DNA of 64,000 nt from Naganishia liquefaciens (GCA_013423385.1 BLZA01000021.1:558001-622000); one strand, 5' to 3'; shown: positions 35,601 to 48,116, counted from the stretch's first letter. The notes: a model not told the origin generated them from the sequence alone. A program made the numbers and translations.

Positions 35601-37192
35601 GCCGAGTCCCTGACTATCTTCCCTTTCGCATCTCTGTCCAGTATCTGCCAGTTGAGGCTCTGTCCATCGATCAACAGACGATCAATCATACCCAACTGTT
35701 GCCGAGATTCCCCGCTGTGAATAGTCTTGATGGTAAAGGCTCGGAATTGCTGGTTTCTTACGCGAATCAACTGATTCAGGAGCCCGAGTTGAACTTGTTC
35801 GGGAAACTTGAGATGTCGACCGAGAATATTCCAGAATTCTTGCGCGACCGGTTTGCTCCAGAGCTTGGCTTCGAACACCTGCCGGATCCAGGCTCCCGGA
35901 TCAGCGGCGCTGGCGTTCAACTTAACGAGCATTCCGAATAACGCCTTGATCAAAAGAAACGCTAAGCGAAAAGGGGCAAGACGATGTTAGCCTTGGCCAA
36001 TTATGGGTGTGCAGCTTGATCGCCACTCACACTTCCCTCGGTGAACCCAAAGGCCAAGGTCGGCGCTAGGAGACAAGATGTGGTGATTAACACTGACTGT
36101 TCGACCAGAACGAAGTGCGTCTGCTCACTTGGAAATTGCACACTGTGAGTTGATGATGGCGCGACCGTTCTCTTCCGAGAATGTCACCGAGTCCGACAGG
36201 CATTCTGCGACCTAACGCATGGACTTTTTAATTCCATAAAGTCGCCAGTCAGACCAGTACGAACCGTAAAGGCTATTCTTCGACTGGCTGCAGTCTCCAC
36301 AGACGAGAGTTGAGCTTTCAGGACCTCCTTAAACAAGCTATACCAGCGAATCTTGATCACTGGGTGGTGGAGTCTGAGTCACCGATGGTAATATTCCAGC
36401 TATGATGCCCGATGATTTACTTCTTAGCTTCTTTTTACGCACATCCTCTCTCTGAGAGCTCGCTTCTTCGCCTAAGGAAGCCGAACCTTCCCCCGAAGGA
36501 GTGAGTTTCATCAGGCAAGCCTGCCGAGGAGACAAGGGATTGTCACAAATCACTCGCTCGCCTTCATCGCAAGGCGAACAGGCGAGCTTACACGCATCCT
36601 GCATGATCAGAGGAGAGTGAGTAATGACAGCTGGTAAGGGTATGGAGAGGACCTCACCATGAGAATCCCGCACACACCACATCCTCCAAGCTTCCTCCTT
36701 TCCATTTTAGCCGATCGCAACCATTACCACCATTAGCCATAACTCGATACAAGCTGTCAAGCAACAGGAATAACAGCTTGTCTTCATTATCAGATCGCAG
36801 AGAGTCAGGATACTGACGGTTGCGCGAGATCAGTCTGTCGGATAGGAGAAAGCTGGTACCCGAACAAAACGGACCTCGGCTAAGCGGTCATACAGAGCCT
36901 TCCAAATTGGCGTGATGTCGGCAGGTGAAGATAGGCTACTAGCAGTATTTGTAGCTCTATTCAATTGCTGCTCGAAAAATCTGATGAGCTTGAGTCGAGG
37001 AAGACAAGTTACACCTCCATTGGCACTCACATCCAGGATGCCCTCAATGTCTTTCACTCGCCCTATGGCCTCTTCCCTTCCCCTTCCCGCGCTGTACACC
37101 TTGAAGAAGTCCACACGACAGGCATTGATCACAGAGCCGAAGTTCCCGAAGTTAAAGGTATTCAAGACACTGGCCCGTGCCATCATCGGCAT
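32634..37192 (-). CDS. Long protein with meiotic axis (Red1/SYCP2/ASY3)-like layout
   Basis: Unassigned protein of roughly 1100 residues with at least 12 exons. The N-terminal third is helical (from MPMMARASVLNTFNFGNFGSV through VAECLSDSVTFSEENG, LWVHRGKSFLLIKALFGML and ILGRHLKFPEQVQLGLLNQL), like an ARM/HEAT array. A beta-rich part follows (SLNWQILD, GLLTIAL, VIMRIQLELDGG). Then comes about 600 residues of charged, serine-rich disorder with basic clusters (PGTKRKN, AKKSRI). It ends in a predicted coiled coil: LLSLVATVLIEVSAETEG, TITRKVIPALQKLEEENDRVFDQARKLSEI. This order, helical then PH-like then disorder then C-terminal coiled coil, is that of SYCP2, Red1 and ASY3. Primary similarity is weak, so identity is inference. 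Splice junctions around 36340-36420 and 36300 are unresolved; those from 35953 to the stop are phase-consistent. Confidence 0.5.
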
Positions 37193-37812
37193 GATAGGGT
37201 GATGGCTTGAATGTCGCGGTCAAGGGATTGGGTTTAGCGAATATGCAGGATTGAGGAAAGGGGTTGTTCGCTTCGGTAGCTAGTGGCGACTATCCTACTC
37301 CGCGCGACGCTCGGTCTAGTGTATATATCCCTCAAAGTGATAGGAGCAATCCGACCCAAAAGATGCCACGCCAAGCCTGCATCCGCCGATCTCATCACGC
37401 GGTCTCAGCCTGAAACAGCCCCTGAAACGCTACGTTAGCAACCGAGGCCTCGACTTCAGAACATAGTACTATCAGTTGCCAGTTGAGCTGCTGTATCTAT
37501 GTTGAATGGTTCTTCGAAAATTTAAGAATATTGGCCGGGGTTGACAGCTTCGGCCTCCGGAACTACTATGGTCCGCGCTACCAAGGTAGCGGCTAGCGAA
37601 ACGTTGAACGAAGCCCCCTCGCTATTGCGGAAGGGAGTACTGCTGAAGTATGCCAAGAAGCAACCTGCTTACAACCGCAGAGATGATTCGCATTGTTTTC
37701 TTTTTGGTTACGCGGCTATCAGTTTATAGAATATTCGGTCGACGATGCTCTATGCTGCCGGTTTCCCTGAATACAATTACGATTGAAGAATGGGTCTCTT
37801 TACACAGGGTCT
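37193..37812. other. Intergenic region
   Basis: Between two minus-strand genes; upstream flank of the axis-like gene and 3' flank of the S41 peptidase. No gene, RNA or repeat recognised. Confidence 0.45.
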
Positions 37813-40372
37813 CTAAGCCTTGTTTCCTTTTCCCTTTCCGTTCCCGTTGCCTTTCCCATTCCCGTTGTTACCGTTGATTTTCACACCCAGGACCTCCTGA
37901 GCTGCAAAAGTCCAAAGGGCTTGAGGGTTATTCCAAGTTTCGGCGGTGTACGAGAATGTGTAGTCGGCAACCTCATCATTGTAGGGGTTGAAGGTGTCAG
38001 GTCGTTTCCAAGAGTAGCTTGCCCTGGAACACACAGTCGAGTCAGACACAAGTGCGCTGTCAAATGCGGTACGGCGAACTTACCGCCAATTGTGCCTGAA
38101 GTTGCCGTTCACGAAAAGATCGGGACCAGCAAGCGGGCTGTCCTTGAGATTAGCCGTCTATGAGACAAATAGTAACGCCGTTAGCGTGATTCATGTCATT
38201 GAGAGTGTGGAGATTCACCCTAACTTCCGAGTCCAAAGCCTGCCATTCCAAGACCTCGGCTCCAGACATGCCGGCGTATGCTCCCTTAGCGGCACCGAAA
38301 TTGACGATCTTGACACCGTGCAGTTCTTGCATAAGAGTGGTAAAGGCCGCACATGTGCTCGCGCACTGAGCGTTGCCGACGATGAGGATCTTGGAGAAAT
38401 CGAATGGCTGTTCGTTCGTGACGTTCACGCTCCAAGGAGTGCACGAATCTGCTGTTCGTTGTGAGAAGGCGTCCTGGATACCGTTGATGCTCACTGCATC
38501 GGCGGGTTCCATGAAGTTGTCGGTCGGACCGAAAGCTGAACCGTTGAGCATGTTCCAACTGGGAGGGAAGTAGTTGGGCAGGACCTCTAAAGAAGGTCAT
38601 CAGTATGTATTACGGAGCATTCATTGATGAGCAGGATACTGACGGTAATAATCATAGGTCTTGGCCAGCTCGATGTTGGATGCCATGATCTGCTTTGCCA
38701 ACTCGTTGTCCCGCACGACAGACTCAAAGGATGGGTTGCGGTCGACTGAAGAGCCTGCGAGAAGCCTGTGTAACTGCACCACTTGGATGATCAGCATAAG
38801 ACTCGGCTCGACGGCTATATACCTACCAAGTATCCCTCGCAGACATATCCTCCGCCATTGTTGCTCAAGTCGATAATAAGGTGGTCTGCGCCTTGATCCT
38901 TGAGGCCGTTGATGCCTTCAAGTAGGTTGGACTGCCAAGTGTAATAGTCCTTGGGCTCGAAAGAACCCAGCATAATGACGCCGACGGTTGTGTTCGGCAG
39001 CATGGTGTAATAAGTTACATCGTCGCTTCCAGAGGCATTGAACGCGGTGGGGATATAGGGTTGGGGCAAGTTGATCGCTTCTCGACGTGCGTTCAGGTCG
39101 GGCAAGGACGCGACAGCTCGTCGACTCTTGTGAGTTCCGGCGGGTTCCAACAAGGTCGAAGAGGTGTTGGTGCTGTTGGTGACGTTCGCGGCGACAATCT
39201 CCAGCTTGTAATCGACACCGTTCGTAACGTTGGTAGCGGCACAGTTGGCGGACCAGTATGAAGCCTGGTCGGTGAACTCGTTACCGATTAGGGTGCTAAC
39301 GTATGGACTGCCATGCAGGAGGTCAACTACTGGTGGGCAAACACAAAGAAACGGGCGACTCACATGGTGACAGTCTCGGGCTTGTTGGTATCGGTTGGGA
39401 TCAGTGTTACCGTAATATCGAATTTGGGGTAGGTGGGTACGATCGATCCAGCGAAGTCTGATAAAGAGCATGAGAGTCTTGCAAGAGGATTCCCGAGATG
39501 GCACTCACCACCAACTCGCTGGCCCCACTTGCCGGCTGTGTAACGATAAGACGAGTAGACCGAATTCTCCCTGATGCCATGATCGAGGTAATTTCCGGAA
39601 TAATTGGTGGCGATTTGAGAGACATAGGCATAAGGATCTTGCCCTTCAATGCTGACGACCTCTGCATCCAAACAGGGTTAGCTTTTCGGCGTTCCTGTGT
39701 GAATTGCTGATTCGCTACCCACCAGCGCCCGGATATCGTGTGATATTGATGCCCTTGTCCATGTAATACTGCGTGAAATTGCCCCCCAGGTACTGTCCGA
39801 AGAACTCATTGGCATCCGGAATGACGTAGATTGCCTCTTTCTTGGAGTCTGCCTTTTTCGCCAAAGAAACGATGGGAATCGGCAAGAGGTTCTGGAACGC
39901 ATCAACATAGCAATACGGCAGCCAGAGAGTGTGACCATCGTTCAGCCTGTTGACGGTAAAGTACAAGTCGACATTGAAATCATAGTCGGTGTCGTAGTGT
40001 TGGTTCCTGATTCTCTCAAATTCTTGCACCAGATTCACCGAACTTTCCTGATACGGGGCGGGCGAGTCGACGGCTGATGTCTCATAAGTGTAGAAGTTGA
40101 TGACACTCTCGGCGACAGCCATGACGTTCTGCCTGATGTCCTCACGGAATGGGAAAGATTTGAGACAGTTGACGACATCTTGGGGATCATTCACTGCGAG
40201 AGAGGCAGAGAGAGAGATCAGCATATTATCACCCGCGCTTGCTCCTGTACAAATACTCACAAGTCTGAGTGGCGATGTAGGAGCAAGCGTCTGCGCCTTG
40301 CCATCTCTTTTGCGTCGGTGCGGCGGACACGAGGAGCCGTAAAGCCAAGAAGGCTGCGGCGACAGTCTTCAT
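37813..40372 (-). CDS. Secreted S41-family (tail-specific/CPP-like) serine peptidase
   Basis: Fungal peptidase of family S41. ATG 40372 opens with a signal peptide (MKTVAAAFLALRLLVSAAP) and a K-R site, so the product should be secreted. The family order is visible: CLKSFPFREDIRQNV, FNVDLYFTVNRLNDGHTLW, LIIDLSNNGGGYVCEGYL, and the catalytic-serine region IVGNAQCASTCAAFTTLMQ followed by a lysine about 20 residues on (GAAKGAYAG). Short introns are placed for instance at 40260, 39715-39670, 39360, 38820 and 38600. The C-terminus ends in an unusual asparagine/glycine/lysine-rich low-complexity tail (GNGKGNGNGKGKGNKA). Such enzymes are common in fungal secretomes; the substrate is unknown. Confidence 0.85.
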
Positions 40373-41506
40373 TTTAGAATACGATTTCAAAGTTAAGATG
40401 AGCTCTGCGATTCAATCTCTCGACGCAGGGTGCCAGCCGACTTGAAGGCTATATACCAATGGGCGAGGAGACGCGATTCATTGCAGGCCATCTGCGTCAC
40501 CCGATAGCTCACCTGCTTGACTGGCAATGAGCTACCAGAAGCCTGCTGTTACGATCATGTGGAGACCTCGAAGCTACCAGGAATAGCACCCTTACTGTGT
40601 TCATATGTTGCAAGGCGATAAGGCAATGCGATCCTACTTCCCGGCTCATGAGTAGCGTTGGGTGCCCATGGCGCTAGCCTGCATTTCCATTCACATTAGC
40701 TTTGTCAAGACGACGAATTCGAAGAGCTATTGGAAAGGAATTCAGCTCGAGGCCCTTTAGCCAGCGATGCCATTCCAACCCGTTTGAGCTGTGCTGCCTA
40801 GACTGCCCATCCTTCTAGGTAGGCAAGCTGTAAAAGAGAGCTCTGAAAAGGCATGTATTCGCACTAGAGAATTACTAGATAGCAATCTGGGCAGCATGGG
40901 TGCCGTAACACGACGGTGTCGCAAGCTGTGTCGCACATGGGCCATAATGGTAGTGTCGGATGAGCCGGTACTCATATTCAGGCACCCGGAACGGCCTAGC
41001 CAGTCACCGTACTAATAAGAAACTGCTCCACCAACGAGCGGAGGTGCAATCGTAGGCAGGTACGTATGCCTCCGTTTGGCATGTGTCGATTGAAAACGGT
41101 AAAAGTGCTGAGCTAAGTGCTGCAACATGCAAACCGTAGCGATTCAGCGATAAAGAAAGAGTTCAACGATAGCGGTCGTATACCTATCGCACAACCCCGT
41201 TAGCGTTCGTCTATTTTTGGAACTGTGCCTTTTCCCTCCGATCATCAAGAGCTGCATTAAGCCAACCTACTAGTTGAGCTTCTCGTTCTCACTCGGCGTC
41301 GATCCTGCGGCCTCGCTATCTCGACTCCGGCGTCCCTATCGGAGGTAACGCTTAGAGCTTGACAAGCCTATGTTACCAGCTAGGGCTTTTGATATTTTCA
41401 GTGGATAGAGCAAGCAGCAAATAGGTGAGCTGATAGCGGAAGTCACGCGAAAAAGGGAGCAAGGCAGTCAAAAAGAGTTCGCGATCCTTTCCCCGTAAGC
41501 AAAAAG

Positions 41507-41597
41507 GGCCGAATCCCGGAATCGAACCGAGAACCACACCCAGGCGATCGCTGCAACAGCGCCCTAAGGGTGTATCATACCACTAGACCAATTCAGC
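41507..41597 (-). tRNA. tRNA-Pro (AGG) with intron
   Basis: On the minus strand the acceptor GCTGAAT (41597-41591) pairs with ATTCGGC (41514-41508) with one G-T pair, and C41507 is the discriminator. The D arm reads GGTCTAGTGGTATGAT and the T arm CTCGGTTCGATTCCGGG. The anticodon is AGG (41565-41563), flanked by ACACCC and GGGTG stems. An intron of about 19 nt (near 41543-41561) follows the base 3' of the anticodon. A T-run downstream (41501-41505 on the plus strand reads AAAAA) is a normal pol III terminator. Confidence 0.92.
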
Positions 41598-43531
41598 TTC
41601 GATGCTGCTCGGCCGATAAGCTCATTTCTAAACGGTTTGGTTGATCCGATGACTCTTCGTCTTTCAGTCGCAGGCATGGTGCCGGTTGGACCCCGCGGAG
41701 GATTGTGGCCTGGGTGTGCAGAAAACAAGAGTCATATTGCCATCCTTGTAGCTCCGATCGAGGGAAGTTCAGACCAGCGAGCCGACCGCTGATTGCGATT
41801 CCGCGAGCCGGCCCTGGCATGCCGAACTCAGCGAAGCGCCATGTGGGCAAGGTTCATTCACTTTCGACAGGCCGTAGGTCAGCAGATGGGCAGACAAGCT
41901 GAGTGCTATATGCAACTCACGCTGAGCTCTGAGCAAGTGTAAGTCTTGCCCGAGGATATGAGGAGTTGGTTTGGTATCGACTACTATAGCCTAGCCGGTT
42001 TGCAAGATTTCGGTCAGAAGCTCTGGCTTGCTCGCGGAGCAAAATCAGTCGGATACTCTGATTGGGTAGTATGCAAAGTCATTCGATTATGCATATGTCA
42101 AGCGCAAAGAGCGAGATTGAGTCAGACGGCCGGGTGACCCCTTTGTTGGAGGGCACTGCAAGATGGTGGTAACACGGTAACGCAACCGATATAACTAAAC
42201 TCGGAGATCCATAGCCTTGACGCATATGCGTGGGGACAACGGCACGGCCATTGGCCAAGACAACAAGTATAGCCTGAGGTACGACCTGCATGCACGCTGC
42301 GGGTTGTAATACCTCGCACAATCTGAGAGCGGTGCAACAGGGCATAAGCGCACTCAGTCCATGCTGTTTGTGCTTGGCCAGTCTCTTCTAGCCATATGGT
42401 ATGGGCAGTCTAAGCCGGCAATCTGAACCAGGTCCCGTGGTCGCTCATTCTCGAAAAGCATCGTAGCCAGTCTTTCCAAATACACGGCGACATGGCGAGC
42501 CATAAATACCAGAAAAGCACTTGCCATACTGACAATCTTTGAGAACGAGGCTGTTCATTCCAGACTGACCTTCGGTGAGGCTGTTCCTCGAGGTTGGCCT
42601 AGGATGAGTGATCTATGAGCAAGGTTGCCTGTTGTAAGGCCGGAGAAAGTTTCTGACGCCTGATCTGCACATTTGAGAATACCTTGTAAGTATTTGTAGA
42701 CTTTGGATAGAGTCTCGCTGTCGTATCTCTTGATATTCTTTGGAAGGCGAGGCAAGTGGCAAGACTAGAAAGGATGCATGGTCTGAGTCAAGTCTCGGCC
42801 CATTGTTTTCCAGAGCCCTTGACATTCCATCTGCTGATCCTGACTATTTCCCTCGGGTATGTTTCCGCCGAGAACGTCTCAAGCATAATTGCGGTAAGTT
42901 GGCTCGTGCTAAAGCTCGGTGACTGATTCAAGGTGACTGCTGATGTCAACGACATCTGACGAGACAGTCATCGGTATATTCACTTTCTTTGCGACTGATA
43001 ACCAATGGCAAAGTACTGGCAACGTTTTGAGCAAACGAGACTTATCCGAGGGCTGAGATATGCCAGATATTCACATGTCGTGAAGTGAATTCAGACAACA
43101 GTCGCCGCGGTTTTGTCCATTATACTACATCTGTATTGTCTATAGGGGACCAGATGTACAGCAAAGGAGGCAGAAGCAGCATAAAGCGATGGAGAGCAGA
43201 CCGAGAACAGCTGTAACTGAACCAACTGACTTTGAAACCGGTATCCCCGTTCAAGCTTTGTAGTTTCCTCGCAATTCCGATGACAAGCTTACGCGGGATC
43301 TCCAGAGAAAGGCCATAGACCTCTTCGAATCGATCCGACGAGACCTTTGGATTTGGCATTGAGCACTGGCCGATGCGCGTAGAACAACGGGTTACTAGCG
43401 GACCCCAGGGAACGCAGGTCCGTACAGTGTATCATTGCGTACGTACCGTGCGCTCTGATCTATCGCACAAAGCAGACGGCCCATTCAATTACAATTGCTA
43501 CGGGTCAAAGGTTCGTCAGATCGTATTATGC

Positions 43532-43561
43532 ACGCGTCTGTAGACAGCTCTGTAGACGCGT
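43532..43561. promoter_or_regulatory. Palindromic pair of ACGCGT (MluI/MCB) boxes
   Basis: ACGCGTCT (43532-43539) and AGACGCGT (43554-43561) form an inverted repeat, each holding an ACGCGT box. A third ACGCGT lies at 43800-43805, five bases before the ATG of the Bem3-like gene. ACGCGT is the core of the MBF (Mbp1/Swi6) site for G1/S genes in fungi. Confidence 0.55.
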
Positions 43562-43809
43562 TCCCCGGCTTTGCGGAAGCAACCGAGGAACATCCGACGG
43601 CCGCTTGCTTGAACAATTCACGGTTCGACTGTATTCTTTGTCCTCCTGGCACGCCGGCTGTTGTGTCGAGATCCCAAGAACCATCTGATCACACGGACCG
43701 CTGTAGGGAACCAAGAAGGTGCCTTGGCTGCACTTGAAGGTTCACTCCTATCTCAAAGGACCTTGGCGGTGCATTCCGACCCACACACTGCATCAATGCA
43801 CGCGTAGAC

Positions 43810-46800
43810 ATGTCGGCACCCTACTCTGCACCGCATCCCAAGCGGTACATCAGCATACCATGCGCGCCGTCCTTCGGAAGTCAGCTTGCCCAAGCTCAGC
43901 AACCTTTCCGATCGTCATCTCCGTCGATGTTGAATCCCCATGCGCAGCGCTCGCCAAACCCGGACTCTCCAACTTCCATCACCTCATCACCGCAAGCACC
44001 AATGCCGTCCAGATTCACTTCGTCGCCTTCTCTTTCGCTGGAATCTCCGGTCCTTGCGTCGTCGCCCACCTTGGCCGCCGTGCCTTTTGATCGAATATCC
44101 GCTTCGGACCGTGACCTGGCGCGCTACGTTGACGGGGACGCTGGTCGGACAGAGAGCGAGCGTAGACGCGCGGATCATCGAAAGACGATACAGCCGCATA
44201 CCTTTCAGAAAGATCATCAACAGCAGTCACAAAGATATGCGTCTCAACGACAAGAGGGCACTGTCCGCCAACGACTGGTATCGTCCCCATCGCAGTCTCT
44301 CTCATCGTCCAGTCTTGCGGATTCGAGTCCAAAGTCAGTCATGGCGCCATCACCCAATATCGGCAGTCCCGCAAGTCCACAAAGGTCACCAGCAGGCCCA
44401 GTCAATTACGGTCACACTGCCGAGAGACTGGAACTCGAGCCTCTGCTGAGGTCCTCGGGCGATGACCGAGAGCGAGCACTACGTCGGGTTTTGGCAGAAC
44501 GCAATTCTCTGGCAAGTCAATCGCGAAACGAGAGGAATCCATGCTGACACCTCAGTAGGCCTTTCAGAATGCTCAATTATGGAAGCTCGTCGAGAGGGAG
44601 CGACAGAAGAATGCAGAGTTGCGCGCGGAAAGAGAAGAGGCTCGCAGACGGTTTGCCTCGGAGACGCAAACGTCGTTGATTTCCGCGGCGTTCGCACGCT
44701 TGACCAGTCTTGACCAGTCCGTTACAAACACGAGTCAGGAAAATTCAGACGGTGACGAGCTTGCGGACCAGGGCAGAAGGGCGGAAAGACAACGGGCCAA
44801 TACCTTGACTTGCCACAAGGACGGTGCCGCAACTCGACCCCCACCATTTATACGTCACCATTCCGAAAAGCAACGGTCACATACTGAATTCCATTCAACG
44901 CAATCATCACAAGACAACCGACAAAACCTTTTCATGCTCAAGATATCGACCACGCGGCCTCTTGCTGAGGAACAATTGCCCAGTCAAACGATAGATACGT
45001 TGCTGGATCAGGACCTCCGGAAGGACCCTGCCTTGACCAAATCCGGAGACCCATCATCCGCAACGACATCGCCCGACCGGCGCCATGCGGAAACTTTACA
45101 GACACCGCAGTTACCGGGCCGCACTCATTGGAATCACTCGGAGAGCATTTCCAGCTTGCTGCCTTCGCCTCGTATAGAGACTCTGCCTTCTCTCGGAGAA
45201 AGGACTTTGTCAGAACAAACAGATAGTTCTCTGGCGACACCCTTGTCGGAAGACATGCCTACAGTGCCAGGACCCAGTTATAACGAAACCGTTGGGCCGC
45301 ACACAAAGGAGACGTCTTCCTATGACGGGACGACGTTTACTGACACTCAAGCGGCTCACTCGACCACGCAAGACGTCCCTCGACTGACCACGGCCATGCT
45401 TCAGTACACTCGGTGCAGTATTCCGACAGCCCGCGTTATGGAGAACGCTTCTGGCAAGGAAGTCCTGTGCTTTATTGTCAGGGTGACCTTCCAGAACCCA
45501 TTGAATGGTCAAGTATCCACTTGGTCCGTGGGGAAACTGCTCAGCGCATTTGCCAGCTTGGACATGAAAATCCGCTCAATTCTTGGCGGCAAGAAAGAGT
45601 CGAAATTGGCTGGTATCGCATCCTTGCCGGAGAGCAAGTCGTGGAAAGACTTTGCTCCGAGCAAAATCGATCAGCGAAAAGTAAGTTCTCCCGAAATTTC
45701 TTGACGACGAAGCTCAAAGACCCCTCAGGCAATGCTAGAGCTGTACTTGCAGAGCTGCCTCGCTGCTCCAATGGATAGCAAGGAGGATCTCTGCCTGTTC
45801 CTCATGACAGACATGGCGCCGACACCGACATCTTTATCCCAGATGCCCATCGCTGCGGAGAGTGCCTTCAAGTCGGGATACCTCACCAAAAGAGGGAAGA
45901 ATCTGGGAGGGTAAGCAAACTCGCAGCAAGTCGCCTTCGCTCCGGCTAATTGTTTCTTGTAGCTGGAAGACTCGGTTTTTCAGCCTCGAAGGGCCCGTGC
46001 TGCACTACTATGACAAGCGAGGTGGCAACCATTTGGGCATGATCCCCATACTGAATGCTGAAATCGGAAGACAGCACAATGAGTCATCGACAGGACCACA
46101 AGATGACAAGGCTTATCGGCACGCCTTGCTGATCATTGAGGCCAAAAAGGCTACTGGTGCAGTGGGTTTGAAGCATGTTTTATGTGCTGAAAGCGATCAA
46201 GAACGGGATGCCTGGGTTGCGGAATTATTGATAGCTTCCAACCGGTCATTAAATTCGCAAACGGTGTCTGCTTCTTTAGTCGGACTCACTAACCCGTCAA
46301 AACCACCTCTGCCCCGACAATCCACCAGTTCCAGTATCGTGTCTGAGACTATGTGTCAGGAGCAGGATATGCGAAATGTTGGTTCGCTCCCTGTCACGTC
46401 GGGTCTTATTCCAACACCTTCACCAACGCGATCAGCGAGCAACAACATGACTTCGTTTCCGCGCGACAACGAGCTCGCTGGATCTCTGCCGAAAGAATTG
46501 ACTGGTACCATTCGAGCTACGATGCCAGATCGCTCGCGGCAGTCTGGACTACCAACCAAGGGTACAGCTACGTCTTCAACGGTGACCAATTCTCCCGGCA
46601 GAATGAAGCGTCAAAGCGCAATGCCTTTACGCTACCAGGCTTTGTCGCATGAGAAGGAATCATCGCAGATGCCGTTGAGCAAGATCTCGAGCAGTACATC
46701 TGGCAAACTCCAGGAAACTGAAGCTTCAGGCCGCGTCACCCGCGATATGATCTCTGGCCCATCGAATGGCACTCCGCTACCCGCAGGCTTCAAATTCGGC

Positions 46801-48116
46801 AGGGAGTCAAACGAAAGAGACCGGAAAGCGAAATCGATGCGGTTATGGGGCTTCGGAGGTAAAGGTGAGCTCTGCGCACGCGCCGCCTCGATAGATTGCC
46901 CTTGGCTAACGCCAGAGGAGCAGTCTCGACTGCCCCTGCCGCTGCGATGAAACAAGTCTTTGGCGTGCCTTTGCAGCAAGCGCTGCAGGTCAAGTCCATT
47001 GCAAACCTGCCGTCTCCCGTTTTTCGTTGCATCAGATATCTTGAGACTCACCAAGCCGAGAGGGAGGAAGGCATTTATCGTATAGGGGGAAGTCAGTCGG
47101 TAATGAACCGCCTAAAGGAACGTTTCAACACTGGTAAGCTGTTCATGTATTTCTGCCTATATCGCAACTGATCTGGTTGACAAGATGGGGATATCGACCT
47201 CTTGGCGAATGACGAGCATTGGGACATTCATGCCATTGCGGGTTTGCTCAAATGGTACTTCAGAGATCTGCCTGTCAGTGTTCTTGACGATCAACAAACT
47301 GCATTCGTGCAGACAATGGGTCAGTCTCCGTGTTACCACGTGGAATTGACCTGTAGTTGACATCTACTTTCACAGATCTGGTGGATGATCGCGAGCGAAC
47401 GCAAGAGCTAGCACGCCTTGTCAGCCTTTTGCCCTTGGCGAATTATAGCCTATTGCGAGCACTCTGCAGCCATCTCATACTCATCATACAACACTCGGAT
47501 GAGAATAAGATGACTCTCAAAAACGTTTCAATCATCTTGGCACCGACAATTGGTGAGTATCTCGTGATCAAGCCAACAACCTTGCTTACTCGCTTTTCAG
47601 GGGTGAACGGTGGAACTCTGTCCTCCTTCCTATTGCACTTCAGAGCGATTTTTGATGGCGAGGAGATTCCGCACCCTGAAATCGTTGCCTCGAATGCGGA
47701 TGTCAGTGACCCAGACACAAACTCAATTGCTGTGCTCGAAGAGCCTTTAGGCCAGGACACCGAAAGGAACAGAAATAGCAGGATTTACGCTGAGGCCTCA
47801 GAACAAATGCTCGGAATGGGAGATCGGGAACTTGGCCGTGAGTGGAATGGTTCGATCGGTATTTAGCATGCTGAAGCATGCACTTTCGTCAATAGAGCAC
47901 GACGAGGAATCTGAGGCTGACCTCACTGGAACGGAGGCTAGCTGCGGTAACTCGGAGGCGGATGTGACCGCCAAGCAGTTAGATATCGCGGAGATGGAGA
48001 ACGTCGCGAACAATGACAAATTGACTCCCTCATCGTCGTTCAGCAACACCGAGAATGGACCGCGCAATATACCCAGGTCGCCACGTATCGATTGGACGTC
48101 GGCCGTACCTCATTGA
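43810..48116 (+). CDS. PX-PH-RhoGAP protein, Bem3-like
   Basis: Rho/Cdc42 GTPase-activating protein for cell polarity. Nine exons. A serine/proline-rich N-terminus ends in a coiled coil (RVLAERNSL|AFQNAQLWKLVERERQKNAEL), the Bem3 signature, formed across a GC-AG intron (44512-44558). A PX domain follows (TRCSIPTARV, VRVTFQNPL, WSVGKLLSAF, AMLELYLQSCLA), then a PH domain (SGYLTKRGKNLGGWKTRFFSLEGPVLHYYD to RDAWVAEL), a basic linker, and RhoGAP with FGVPLQQAL, EEGIYRIGG (arginine finger), LLKWYFRDLP, NKMTLKNVSIILAPTIG and LSSFLLHF. The final intron (GTGAGT..CAATAG, 58 nt at about 47839) extends the frame to the stop at 48116. Domain order equals yeast Bem3. Confidence 0.93.

Larger units (their letters stand above)
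40373..43809. other. 3.4 kb gene-poor region with tRNA-Pro
   Basis: Largest gap in the window. Apart from tRNA-Pro and the ACGCGT boxes near its right end, only weak frames are present. Two minus-strand frames (42555-42755 and 43120-43359) have mildly protein-like composition, but no start/splice structure or family could be supported. GAGGCTGTTC occurs twice, 30 bp apart (around 42548 and 42578). I see no terminal repeats or transposase. Confidence 0.5.

Noticed and set aside
43120-43359. Minus-strand frame starting MPNPKVSSDRFEEV
   Set aside because: Some protein-like composition and a possible donor, but no second exon, family or start context could be supported.
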